Position numbers and translations under genes: made by a program. Of a stretch of 64,000 bases of DNA, positions 1 to 8,818 are shown one piece after another. Location of the stretch: positions 1 to 64,000 of the forward strand of contig NZ_LZLS01000043.1 in the NCBI RefSeq assembly GCF_001673365.1. The letters run 5' to 3'. The stretch comes from Mycobacterium asiaticum. Its GTDB lineage: Bacteria > Actinomycetota > Actinomycetes > Mycobacteriales > Mycobacteriaceae. Within the stretch, counting starts at the first letter, position 1; each line of letters starts with the position of its first letter. The notes under the pieces are model-generated. The model made no database searches and was not told the origin of the DNA. It saw only the letters and a program-made list of their open reading frames with translations.

Positions 1-712
1 TCGACATGCTGGGCAACGCCGGCTTTGTCCGCAACGTGGTGGAGAAGGCGCGCGATCACCGCAGTTTCCGGCTGGACTGTGCGAAACATCGCCGCCACCG
101 CGACCAGTCGCGCGATCCCGCTCGGCGCCTTCTCGCAGTGGACCGACGACGCGGAAAGCGCGTCCTTTGCGTTGGCGCGCAGAGTCGTCGAGGCACTGAC
201 CGACGGTCTGGCAGCGGATCGTCTGGTGGTCTTCGTCGACGATGCCCATTTACTGGACGACCTGTCGGCACTCGTCGTGCACCAACTGGTGCACTCGCGG
301 CTCGCGACCGTGATCCTGACGGTACGTACCGGCGCGGCGGCCCCGGCCGCCGTAACCGCGCTCTGGAAAAACGGCCTGCTGCGCCGTTGCGAATTAGAAC
401 CGTTGACCCGCAGCGGAATTGACGACCTGCTGGCCGCGGCCTTCGGGACCGCCCCGGATCGGCACGGCGCGGACGAACTATGGCGACGCGACCAGCCCGG
501 CGATCGAGGCGGCGTCCTTCGCGCCGCCATTCTCCAATCGGGAGCGTGAGATCGCGGTGCTGGTGGCCCAAGGGCTGTCGAATCGCGAGATTGCCGAGGC
601 GGTGTCTCTTTCGGTGCGGACCGTGGAAAGTCACGTTTATCGTGCCAGCACGAAGGCCGGGGTGAGTGGGCGCGCCGCGCTCGCCGAGATGATGCGCAGC
701 CCGGGTAGCTGA
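1..712 (+). pseudogene. Remnant of a LuxR-family ATPase (LAL-type) transcriptional regulator
   Basis: Two pieces of one regulator lie in different frames. Positions about 70-480 encode part of the AAA ATPase region, with a Walker B-like stretch (LVVFVDDAHLLDD) and conserved ATATSRAIPLGAFSQW. Positions about 515-712, in another frame, encode a LuxR helix-turn-helix (SNREREIAVLVAQGLSNREI and RTVESHVYRA). Intact members are roughly 800-900 residues with a long TPR-like middle. Here the middle is gone and the HTH follows the ATPase almost directly, so an internal deletion with a frame change is the simplest explanation. A further frame change near 55-75 is suggested because the sequence before it reads better in frame 3. 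The 5' part lies outside the window. No functional product is expected. Confidence 0.8.
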
Positions 713-753
713 GATCACGCCTGGATCGACGTCCTTGCCGTAGTCGCTGCCGT

Positions 754-881
754 GACGAGTATCAGGCGCTGAGCGCGCAGGTGGGTTCGTTGCCACCGGC
801 GGCATCGGAGGCGTCGGTGGAGCCGGGGGAACCGGAGGCCTGGGCACCGCCGGAACCGGAGGCAGCGGCGGGCCCGCATAG
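754..881 (+). pseudogene. Decayed PE_PGRS fragment
   Basis: Positions 754-780 read DEYQALSAQ, the signature near the end of the mycobacterial PE domain. From 780 another frame reads a Gly-Gly-X run (TGGIGGVGGAGGTGG and so on) ending at a TAG at 879-881. This looks like a PE_PGRS gene reduced to the end of its PE domain, fused out of frame to a short PGRS tail. The bases before 754 (about 726-750) may be further degraded PE sequence. With the LuxR remnant it accounts for nearly all the gene-free stretch 713-1014. Confidence 0.7.
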
Positions 882-1014
882 CAAACGCATGTTTTCGCCG
901 ATTGGGCGCCGATCGGCGTTCCCGGGGGGCACCTGCAGCGTTCTCGGTGGGCGAACTGCGGATTTGTCTGGCAGAAGCGCCGTCTCAAATCCCAGCTTCA
1001 GCTGCAAAAGCCCT

Positions 1015-1020
1015 TACCCT
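1015..1020 (+). promoter_or_regulatory. Predicted -10 element for a leaderless doxX-like transcript
   Basis: TACCCT fits the mycobacterial TANNNT -10 consensus and ends 7 nt before the GTG at 1028. Transcription would begin at or next to the start codon. No convincing -35 is visible. Confidence 0.5.
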
Positions 1021-1027
1021 GACACGG

Positions 1028-1870
1028 GTGACCAGTTCGAATGATTTGCATTGGCAGCGGCCGGACAGTCCCGCGGTGCCAACTTCTAGCCGTCCCGCCT
1101 CGGCAAGCCTGGTCGACCCGGAAGACGATCTGACCCCCGCCGGGTACGCAACCGACTTCGGCACCACCGGTACCACGACCATCATCCCGCCCTATGACGC
1201 CAATACCGGCAGCTCGGGCTACAACCTGATGGACGCCCAGGAGCCATTGCCTTATGTGCAGCCACAGCCGCTGAGTCGCCAGGTTCCCGCAGTTCCGGCC
1301 GCCATCGACATCGATGAGGACGACGAGCGGATACGCGCCGCCTCCCGACGCGGTACCCAGAACTTCGGCCTACTGATCCTGCGGGCCGGTCTGGGCGTGG
1401 TGCTGATCGCGCACGGACTGCAGAAGCTTTTCGGCTGGTGGGGCGGCTCAGGGCTGCACGGATTCAAGAACGCGCTGACCGACATCGGTTTCCAGCACGC
1501 CGACATCCTCGCCTACGTGAGCGCCGGCGGCGAGATCGTCGCCGGGGTGCTGCTGGTGTTGGGCTTGTTCACCCCGATCGCGGCCGCGGGCGCCCTGGCG
1601 TTCCTGATCAACGGCCTGCTCGCGTCGGCCTCGGCGCGGCCACGGTCGGACACGTTCACCTATTTCCTGCCGGATGGGCACGAGTACCAGATCAGCCTGA
1701 TCGTGATGGCGGTTGCCGTCATCCTGGCCGGCCCCGGGCGCTACGGACTCGACGCCGGGCGCCGCTGGTCCAGCCGGCCATTCATCGGGTCGTTCGTGGC
1801 GCTGCTGAGCGGAATCGCCGCCGGCATCGCGGTATGGGTCCTGCTCAACGGGGTTAACCCGCTGGCCTGA
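1028..1870 (+). CDS. DoxX-family membrane protein (Rv3005c-like)
   Basis: The product is a 280-residue membrane protein. A proline- and acid-rich cytoplasmic N-terminus (1 to about 105) precedes a four-helix DoxX domain from about residue 111 (FGLLILRAGLGVVLIAHG, then LGLFTPIAAAGALAFLI). Length and sequence match M. tuberculosis Rv3005c, reported to form a membrane-associated oxidoreductase complex with SodA and SseA; that role is knowledge of the family. The GTG at 1028 was chosen over the longer open frame from 902 because homologues begin at the SSNDLHWQRP region and a -10-like hexamer sits just upstream. Confidence 0.88.
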   Translation: MTSSNDLHWQRPDSPAVPTSSRPASASLVDPEDDLTPAGYATDFGTTGTTTIIPPYDANTGSSGYNLMDAQEPLPYVQPQPLSRQVPAVPAAIDIDEDDERIRAASRRGTQNFGLLILRAGLGVVLIAHGLQKLFGWWGGSGLHGFKNALTDIGFQHADILAYVSAGGEIVAGVLLVLGLFTPIAAAGALAFLINGLLASASARPRSDTFTYFLPDGHEYQISLIVMAVAVILAGPGRYGLDAGRRWSSRPFIGSFVALLSGIAAGIAVWVLLNGVNPLA

Positions 1871-1958
1871 GCGCGGATTGTCGCGAACTTCCCGCATCTG
1901 TCGGACCGGAATGACCTAACGTGTAGGTCGTCCATTCGCCTGCTGGCAGGGGGATACC

Positions 1959-2531
1959 TTGAGCACACCCCGAGACTTCGGCCAGCGCCCCTGGCCACAG
2001 GGGCCCCAACGGGGGCCTCATCAGGGGCCGCGCCCCGTTTACGGGTCGCCGCCACCACAGAGTCCGCGGCGCCCGCCGTCACCGTATCCGGCTCCCGGCC
2101 AGTACTGGCAACAGCCTCCGCAGCGACAGTGGGTCCAGCCGACACCCACCCCTGCGCCGAACACGCCAAAAAAGAGCAAGTCCAAGGCCAAGCCCTTCCT
2201 GATTGCGGGTGCGATCGCCGCGGCGTTGATCGTCGTGGTGGTCGCCGTGTTACTGCTGTCCGGAACCGTGAACGGTGACGTCAAGAAAGTCGCCGTCGCA
2301 AGCGTGCAAACCGAGGTCCAACAAGTCCTGGTGGATCGGATCACCGGCTACGACGAAGGCGACATCGGCGAGATCAGGTGCAACAACGGCAAAGATCCGA
2401 CGGTCAAGAAGGGCGGAAGCTTTACCTGCGACGTCACCGTCCGAGGTAAGCAGCACCAATTGAAGGTGACGTTTCAAGACGCCGACGGAACTTACGAGGT
2501 CGGCTTACCTCAGCTGGACGGTGGCAAATGA
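1959..2531 (+). CDS. Proline-rich single-pass membrane protein with DUF4333 domain
   Basis: This 190-residue protein has a Pro/Gln-rich cytoplasmic N-terminus (1-70), a KKSKSK cluster, one transmembrane helix (about 80-101) and an extracytoplasmic domain resembling DUF4333. Two cysteines, C141 and C157, are well placed for a disulfide. The TTG start follows a GGCAGGGGGA ribosome-binding sequence. Its stop overlaps the ATG of the metallopeptidase gene in ATGA, so the two are probably co-translated. Function is unknown. The small extracytoplasmic domain could act as partner or chaperone for the downstream lipoprotein, but that is inference from coupling only. Confidence 0.82.
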   Translation: MSTPRDFGQRPWPQGPQRGPHQGPRPVYGSPPPQSPRRPPSPYPAPGQYWQQPPQRQWVQPTPTPAPNTPKKSKSKAKPFLIAGAIAAALIVVVVAVLLLSGTVNGDVKKVAVASVQTEVQQVLVDRITGYDEGDIGEIRCNNGKDPTVKKGGSFTCDVTVRGKQHQLKVTFQDADGTYEVGLPQLDGGK

Positions 2532-4006
2532 GGCCGGGTTGGGTCAAAGCTCTGGTCATTGCCGGGTGTGTGTTGCTCAGCATTACCGGATGCGGCTCGT
2601 CCGGTAAGACGAGCATGGTCAGCGGGCGGGCCGTGTCAGGGCTCTACGATCCGGCTCAGGTGGGTGGATTGCCGGTGAGTGACGGCCCCAGCGGACCGCG
2701 CCCGAATGCCCCGGCGCCCACCGGCACCGTGAAGAACACCGACAACGGCGAGATCGATCACCTTGCGTTGTTGTCGCTGAACGACATTGAAGATTTTTGG
2801 CAGCAGAACTGGCCGGCCGCTGCCAAGAAACCCTTCAAGGCGGTCAGCACCGTCGTGTCCTACGACTCGAGCGATCCCTCCAGCCCGATCGTGTGCCGGA
2901 CCAAGACCGCCGGCGCCATCAACGCCGCCTACGTCTTCAGCTGCAACCTGGTCGAATGGGACCGCGGTCAGCTGTTTCCCGCGGCCAAGAAGTTCTTCGG
3001 CGATATGGCCGTGGTTGGCATTCTCGCCCACGAGTTCGGGCACGCACTGCAGGTCAATGGCGGCTTGGTCAACACGCGGACGACGCCGACATTGGTCATG
3101 GAGCAGCAAGCGGACTGCTTCGCCGGGGTTTATCTGCGGTGGGTGGCCGAGGGGCACTCGTCCCGCTTCACGCTGAGCACCGGCGACGCGCTCAGCCATG
3201 TGATCGCCGGCATGCTCAAGATCTCCGATCCGATCATGACCGAGGAAGACTACGAGCAGTCCGAAGACTCCGCCCACGGCTCCGGGTTCGACCGGGTCAG
3301 CGCATTCCAGATGGGGTTCAACAGCGGGTCCGGGACGTGCGCCAAGATCGACACCGACGAAATCAAGAAACGTCGTGCAGGCTTGCCGGTGGCGTTGCAG
3401 GAGGAGGCGTCAGGCGGGGCGGATCCGGGTGAAGTGACCATCAACGAGGACACCGTCGGAACCTTGGTCGAGATACTCAACAAGATCTTTTCGCCGAAGT
3501 CGCCGCCGACGTTGTCGTTTGCTTCCAGCTCGTGCTCGGATGCCAAGCCGACCCGAGGCGCGTCGTATTGCCCGGCGACCAATACCGTCGTGGCCGACTT
3601 GGCTGCCTTGCAGGAGATCGGCAAACCCGGTGGTCGCAAGGGCATGACCGACCCGCAAATGCTGCAAGGCGACAACACCGCGCTGTCCATCGTGGTGTCG
3701 CGCTATGTTCTGGCGCTTCAGCACGAGCGGAATTTGCCGCTGGACACCGCGGTGGCCGCGTCGCGCACGGCGTGCCTGACCGGCGCCGCTCAGCGCGGCA
3801 TGACCCAGGTCGTCAGCATCCCGTCGGGCAAACAGCTGGTGCTCACAGCCGGCGACCTGGACAAGGCCGTGATCGGCCTGCTGGTCAATGGGGTGGCCGC
3901 CAGTGACGTCAACGGCGAAAACATGCCGGCCGGCTTCACCCGCACCATCGCGTTCCGTGGCGGCGTGCTCGACAACGTCGACGAATGCTTCGACCGGATC
4001 GCGTAA
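2528..4006 (+). CDS. Putative neutral zinc metallopeptidase lipoprotein
   Basis: The 492-residue product begins with a lipoprotein signal peptide ending in SITGC, with C22 as the predicted lipidated residue. It carries the zinc-peptidase motif HEFGH at 168-172 and a downstream EQQADCFAG with E192 as probable third zinc ligand, the pattern of the neutral zinc metallopeptidase family (YpfJ-like). Spaced cysteines in the C-terminal half suggest disulfides, consistent with a location outside the membrane. The substrate is unknown. The ATG overlaps the stop of the DUF4333 gene by 4 nt. The gene converges with the CFP-6 gene with no gap. I do not recall a counterpart at this position in M. tuberculosis. 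Confidence 0.82.
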   Translation: MRPGWVKALVIAGCVLLSITGCGSSGKTSMVSGRAVSGLYDPAQVGGLPVSDGPSGPRPNAPAPTGTVKNTDNGEIDHLALLSLNDIEDFWQQNWPAAAKKPFKAVSTVVSYDSSDPSSPIVCRTKTAGAINAAYVFSCNLVEWDRGQLFPAAKKFFGDMAVVGILAHEFGHALQVNGGLVNTRTTPTLVMEQQADCFAGVYLRWVAEGHSSRFTLSTGDALSHVIAGMLKISDPIMTEEDYEQSEDSAHGSGFDRVSAFQMGFNSGSGTCAKIDTDEIKKRRAGLPVALQEEASGGADPGEVTINEDTVGTLVEILNKIFSPKSPPTLSFASSSCSDAKPTRGASYCPATNTVVADLAALQEIGKPGGRKGMTDPQMLQGDNTALSIVVSRYVLALQHERNLPLDTAVAASRTACLTGAAQRGMTQVVSIPSGKQLVLTAGDLDKAVIGLLVNGVAASDVNGENMPAGFTRTIAFRGGVLDNVDECFDRIA

Positions 4007-4384
4007 TCAGCGGTAGGGGTTAGGCACCCGGCCCGAGCTGGCTTCGGTCAGTTGCGGCAGCGTCGCAAATGTCACTGCGGGTAACCGCAGCTCAGCGCCG
4101 CTTTTGAGGTGGGCGCGGGCCCAGTTGCCGCGGTGGAAACGCAAGCCGTCGATGTCCTCCCAGACCACCGACTGGCTGCCGAGCAACGTCCGCACGGTCA
4201 CGCCGCGATCGTCGGCCACGGTGCGCAGCCGGATGATCAACGCGGACAACAAGACCGGGACAACGAGCACCGGCGCGCTCAGCGGCCAGGCCAGCACCAA
4301 AGCCAGCAGGCACAGTGTCAAGAACCCGACAGCCAGATGTGCCATCGGCGATACCTTGATCACGACGGGCGCCTGCGTATCCAC
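4007..4384 (-). CDS. cfp6: CFP-6 homologue, PH-domain membrane protein
   Basis: The product closely resembles M. tuberculosis low-molecular-weight antigen CFP-6 (Rv3004). It has two hydrophobic helices (about 16-50) and then a small PH-like domain with RLRTVADDRGVTVRTLLGS and DIDGLRFHRGNWARA, ending SSGRVPNPYR. The longest frame starts at GTG 4384 (125 residues). A start at the internal ATG (residue 14, position 4345) would match the 112-residue length annotated in M. tuberculosis and has AAGG upstream, so the true start is open. Function is unknown; CFP-6 was found in culture filtrate. Confidence 0.9.
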   Translation of the reverse strand: MDTQAPVVIKVSPMAHLAVGFLTLCLLALVLAWPLSAPVLVVPVLLSALIIRLRTVADDRGVTVRTLLGSQSVVWEDIDGLRFHRGNWARAHLKSGAELRLPAVTFATLPQLTEASSGRVPNPYR

Positions 4385-4435
4385 CCTGGCATCATCGCAT
4401 CGCCGCCTGACGTGCTGCGCCGACGGTGTCCGGAT

Positions 4436-4465
4436 TTGACTCCTGAGCTGTGCGAAGGCTACCGT
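4436..4465 (+). promoter_or_regulatory. Promoter of the ilvBNC operon
   Basis: A TTGACT -35 (4436-4441) and a TACCGT -10 (4460-4465) are separated by 18 nt. The -10 ends 8 nt before the ATG of the leader peptide, so transcription would start essentially at that ATG and the leader peptide would be translated from a leaderless mRNA. Confidence 0.75.
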
Positions 4466-4473
4466 CGGACGCT

Positions 4474-4521
4474 ATGAAGTCTGGGATGCTCGTAGTAATT
4501 AGTCGGCGCGTTGGTGCCTGA
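4474..4521 (+). CDS. ilv operon attenuator leader peptide
   Basis: This 15-codon frame reads MKSGMLVVISRRVGA. It has consecutive Leu-Val-Val-Ile codons (4489-4500), exactly the amino acids made by the downstream operon. It sits between a good promoter and a terminator hairpin, the arrangement of ribosome-mediated attenuators of ilv operons. The control codons lie directly before the 5' arm of the competing hairpin. Confidence 0.85.
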   Translation: MKSGMLVVISRRVGA

Positions 4522-4579
4522 CTAGCCATCGAGCACCAACGCCGCCCTCGTACAGCAGCTGCGCTGACGGGGGCTTTTT
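4504..4579 (+). promoter_or_regulatory. Transcription attenuator of ilvBNC (antiterminator and terminator hairpins)
   Basis: Two mutually exclusive hairpins are visible. The first pairs 4510-4517 (GTTGGTGC) with 4533-4540 (GCACCAAC), extendable with a bulge to 4504-4517:4533-4546. The second is an intrinsic terminator: 4544-4551 (GCCCTCGT) pairs with 4567-4574 (ACGGGGGC), with an inner CAGC/GCTG stem, followed by TTTTT (4575-4579). The extended first hairpin uses bases of the terminator's 5' arm. A ribosome stalled at the Leu/Val/Ile codons would leave the first hairpin free (read-through). A ribosome reaching the stop at 4519-4521 would cover its 5' arm and let the terminator form. The logic is inferred from the pairing. 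Confidence 0.82.
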
Positions 4580-4620
4580 GTTGCCCACGACACCACTGAA
4601 GACAGGACAACGAGGAAAAA

Positions 4621-6474
4621 GTGAGCGCACCGACCAAGCCGCACTCGCCGGCGTCGAACCCGGAGGGTTCAGGCACGACCAATGGAAAGTCCGCGCCTGT
4701 ACAACCGAAACGTATTGCGCCGCAACAGATTACCGGCGCACAGGCGGTAATCCGGTCGTTGGAGGCGCTCGACGTTGACGTCATCTTCGGGATTCCCGGC
4801 GGTGCGGTGCTGCCGGTGTATGACCCGCTGTTCGACTCGCAGAAGCTGCGCCACGTGCTGGTGCGTCACGAACAGGGTGCCGGGCACGCTGCCAGCGGTT
4901 ATGCGCACGCCACCGGCCGGGTCGGAGTGTGTATGGCGACATCTGGCCCCGGCGCCACCAACCTGGTGACCCCGCTGGCCGATGCGCAGATGGACTCGAT
5001 CCCGGTGGTCGCCATCACCGGTCAGGTCGGCAGGCAACTGATCGGGACCGACGCGTTCCAAGAGGCCGATATCTCGGGCATCACGATGCCGATCACCAAG
5101 CACAACTTCCTGGTTCGCACCGGCGACGAAATCCCGCGGGTGATCGCCGAGGCGTTCCACATCGCCGCATCCGGTCGCCCAGGCGCCGTGCTCGTCGACA
5201 TCCCCAAGGACGTGCTGCAGGGTCAGTGCACGTTCAGCTGGCCCCCGCGCATGGAGCTGCCCGGCTACAAGCCGAACACCAAACCGCACAACCGCCAGAT
5301 CCGTGAGGCCGCCAAGCTGATCGCCGCCGCGAAAAAACCGGTGCTGTATGTCGGCGGCGGCGTCATCCGCGGCGAGGCGACCCAGGAGCTACGGCAGTTG
5401 GCCGAGCTGACCGGAATCCCGGTGGTCACCACTTTGATGGCGCGCGGCGCGTTCCCCGACAGCCATCCGCAGAATTTCGGTATGCCGGGCATGCACGGCA
5501 CGGTGGGTGCGGTGGCGGCGCTGCAGCGCAGTGATCTGCTGATCACCCTGGGCGCCCGTTTCGACGACCGGGTGACCGGACGGCTCGACTCGTTTGCGCC
5601 CGAGGCCAAGGTGATTCACGCCGACATCGACCCCGCTGAGATCGGCAAGAACCGGCACGCCGACGTGCCGATCGTGGGCGATGTCCGCAACGTCATCACC
5701 GACCTGATCGAGATGCTGCGGCACTACGAGGTTCCGGGCAACCTCGAGATGACCGACTGGTTGGCGTATTTGGAGGGTGTGCGCAAGACGTACCCGCTGA
5801 GCTACGACCCGCAGAGCGACGGCAGCCTGGGGCCGGAATACGTGATCGAAAAGCTCGGCGAGATCGCCGGACCCGATGCCATCTACGTGGCCGGCGTGGG
5901 CCAGCACCAGATGTGGGCCGCGCAGTTCGTCAAGTACGAAAAGCCGCGCACCTGGCTGAATTCCGGCGGTTTGGGCACCATGGGCTTCGCCATCCCAGCG
6001 GCCATGGGCGCCAAGATCGCCCTGCCGGACACCGAGGTGTGGGCGATCGACGGCGACGGCTGCTTCCAGATGACCAACCAGGAGTTGGCCACCTGCGCGA
6101 TCGAAGGTATCCCAATCAAGGTGGCGCTGATCAACAATGGCAACCTGGGCATGGTTCGCCAATGGCAGACGCTGTTCTACGAAGAGCGTTACTCGCAGAC
6201 CGACCTGGCTACCCACTCGCACCGCATCCCCGATTTCGTGAAGCTGGCCGAGGCGTTGGGCTGCGTCGGAATGCGTTGCGAGCGTGAGGAAGACGTCGCG
6301 GAGATGATCAACAGAGCGCGGGAGATCAACGATCGCCCGGTGGTCATCGACTTCATCGTCGGGGCCGACGCGCAGGTCTGGCCGATGGTCGCCGCGGGCA
6401 CCAGCAACGACGAGATCCAAGCAGCACGTGGCATCCGTCCGCTGTTCGACGACATCACCGAAGGACACGCCTGA
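4621..6474 (+). CDS. ilvB: Acetolactate synthase large (catalytic) subunit
   Basis: The enzyme condenses pyruvate with pyruvate or 2-ketobutyrate, the first common step of valine, leucine and isoleucine synthesis, using thiamine diphosphate, Mg and FAD. The 617 residues show the N-terminal TPP domain with catalytic Glu84 in [14 protein letters not shown], a central FAD domain, and the C-terminal TPP-binding GDG-NN motif (DGDGCFQM through INNGNLGM). A variable 30-residue N-terminal extension is usual in mycobacterial IlvB1. The GTG start is preceded by AACGAGGAAAAA. The gene is under the attenuator upstream and overlaps ilvN by 1 nt (TGATG). Confidence 0.97.
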   Translation: MSAPTKPHSPASNPEGSGTTNGKSAPVQPKRIAPQQITGAQAVIRSLEALDVDVIFGIPGGAVLPVYDPLFDSQKLRHVLVRHEQGAGHAASGYAHATGRVGVCMATSGPGATNLVTPLADAQMDSIPVVAITGQVGRQLIGTDAFQEADISGITMPITKHNFLVRTGDEIPRVIAEAFHIAASGRPGAVLVDIPKDVLQGQCTFSWPPRMELPGYKPNTKPHNRQIREAAKLIAAAKKPVLYVGGGVIRGEATQELRQLAELTGIPVVTTLMARGAFPDSHPQNFGMPGMHGTVGAVAALQRSDLLITLGARFDDRVTGRLDSFAPEAKVIHADIDPAEIGKNRHADVPIVGDVRNVITDLIEMLRHYEVPGNLEMTDWLAYLEGVRKTYPLSYDPQSDGSLGPEYVIEKLGEIAGPDAIYVAGVGQHQMWAAQFVKYEKPRTWLNSGGLGTMGFAIPAAMGAKIALPDTEVWAIDGDGCFQMTNQELATCAIEGIPIKVALINNGNLGMVRQWQTLFYEERYSQTDLATHSHRIPDFVKLAEALGCVGMRCEREEDVAEMINRAREINDRPVVIDFIVGADAQVWPMVAAGTSNDEIQAARGIRPLFDDITEGHA

Positions 6475-6989
6475 TGACCACTAGCTCGACGAAGACACAC
6501 ACACTGTCGGTTCTGGTTGAAGACAAGCCCGGTGTGCTTGCCCGCGTGGCAGCGCTGTTCTCCCGCCGCGGTTTTAACATCGAGTCGCTGGCCGTGGGCG
6601 GCACCGAACAGAAGGACATGTCGCGGATGACCATCGTGGTCTCCGCGGAAGAGACGCCACTCGAGCAGATCACCAAGCAGCTCAACAAGTTGATCAACGT
6701 GATCAAGATCGTCGAGCAGGACGACAACAACTCGGTGGACCGGGAGTTGGCACTGATCAAGGTGCGCGCCGACGCCGGCACCCGCAGCCAGGTCATCGAG
6801 GCGGTAAACCTTTTCCGCGCCAACGTGATTGACGTATCGCCGGAATCGTTGACGGTGGAAGCCACCGGCAACCGCGGCAAGCTCGAAGCGCTGCTGCGAC
6901 TGCTGGAACCGTTCGGTATCAAAGAGATCGTTCAGTCCGGTGTGGTTTCGATGGCCCGCGGCCCCCGCAGCATCGGTACCGCGAAATAA
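6474..6989 (+). CDS. ilvN: Acetolactate synthase small (regulatory) subunit
   Basis: The product (171 residues) has the N-terminal ACT domain (LSVLVEDKPGVLARVAALF, about 10-80) that binds valine in feedback inhibition, followed by the C-terminal domain that activates the large subunit. The start overlaps the ilvB stop, so a stoichiometric complex is favoured by translational coupling. Length and sequence are typical for mycobacteria. Confidence 0.97.
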   Translation: MTTSSTKTHTLSVLVEDKPGVLARVAALFSRRGFNIESLAVGGTEQKDMSRMTIVVSAEETPLEQITKQLNKLINVIKIVEQDDNNSVDRELALIKVRADAGTRSQVIEAVNLFRANVIDVSPESLTVEATGNRGKLEALLRLLEPFGIKEIVQSGVVSMARGPRSIGTAK

Positions 6990-6999
6990 TTTTCGATAG

Positions 7000-8055
<1,056 letters not shown>

Positions 8056-8064
8056 CGGCGAACA

Positions 8065-8110
8065 GACGCAGAATCGCCCTGGAACGTGCGTTCCAGGGCG
8101 ATTCTGCGTC
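8065..8110 (+). terminator. Perfect 20-bp hairpin downstream of ilvC
   Basis: Left arm 8065-8084 (GACGCAGAATCGCCCTGGAA) is perfectly complementary to 8091-8110, with a 6-nt loop. It starts 9 nt after the ilvC stop. It has no long T-tract (only TTCT follows), as is common for mycobacterial terminators, so termination is likely but not certain. The perfect symmetry would let it work in both directions between ilvC and the convergent wrbA-like gene. Confidence 0.7.
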
Positions 8111-8215
8111 TTCTCGCGCGGGGAGCGTGCGGTGCTTCTCGCGCGGGGCAGAGGGCCACCTCGTTCGCCGAGAGATAAGCCACTGCGACGGCTTTCGGCG
8201 TGTCGTGTGTGTGGG

Positions 8216-8818
8216 TTATCTGTCGGCGAGGCGCGCCGCGGTAGAGACGACGCGGCGCGCCAGGTGGTCCAGCGCGTCGGCCGTTGCGTCGTCGAACTCG
8301 GTGATGTTTTCGCGGGTGGCGACCAGGCCAACCCCGTAGGGGTTGCCGTCGACGAACTTCAGCGGGTCGGTGTATCCGGGCGGCACGATGATTCCACCGA
8401 AGTGCATTAGTGAGGTGTACAGACCGATCAGCGTGGTCTCCTGACCGCCGTGCGGGGATTGCGTCGAAGTCCATGCGGCATAGACCTTGTCGGCCAGCTT
8501 GCCCTGCGCCCACAAGCCGCCAAGTGAGTCCATGAACGTCTGAAACTGTGATGTGGTCGAACCGAATCGGGTCGGCGAACCGAAGATCACCGCGTCCGCC
8601 CACACGATGTCCTCGCCGGTGGCGGCCGGCAGATCTTTGGTCGCCTCGTAGTTCGCCGTCCACGCCGGATTCTCGGCGAACGCAGCGGGATCGCGGGTTT
8701 CGGCGATGTGGCGGACCCGAACCTCGGCACCAGCGTCCTCGGCCGCCGCCGCGACGCGCTTGGCCATCGAGGTGCCGTGTCCGGTGGCGGAGTAATAGAT
8801 GATCGCAAGTTTTGTCAT
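8216..8818 (-). CDS. wrbA: WrbA-like NAD(P)H:quinone oxidoreductase (flavodoxin family)
   Basis: The 200-residue protein has a flavodoxin fold with the FMN phosphate loop YYSATGHGTS at the N-terminus and the second FMN loop SPTRFGSTTSQFQTFMD near residue 80-96, matching type IV quinone reductases. These enzymes make two-electron reductions of quinones and so avoid semiquinone radicals. Its ATG overlaps the stop of the upstream oxidoreductase gene (8815-8818, ATGA), so the two form an operon. Confidence 0.88.
   Translation of the reverse strand: MTKLAIIYYSATGHGTSMAKRVAAAAEDAGAEVRVRHIAETRDPAAFAENPAWTANYEATKDLPAATGEDIVWADAVIFGSPTRFGSTTSQFQTFMDSLGGLWAQGKLADKVYAAWTSTQSPHGGQETTLIGLYTSLMHFGGIIVPPGYTDPLKFVDGNPYGVGLVATRENITEFDDATADALDHLARRVVSTAARLADR

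Noticed and set aside
1..881. Insertion sequence or transposase responsible for the left-end gene decay
   Set aside because: No transposase motif, terminal inverted repeat or target duplication is visible within the window.
1913..1929. GACCTA-N5-TAGGTC inverted repeat before the DUF4333 gene as an operator
   Set aside because: Only six base pairs with no second copy; too short to support a claim.
8111..8148. Repeated TTCTCGCGCGGGG after ilvC as a functional site
   Set aside because: Two copies of a short GC-rich word in a GC-rich gap can arise by chance, and no gene start is near.
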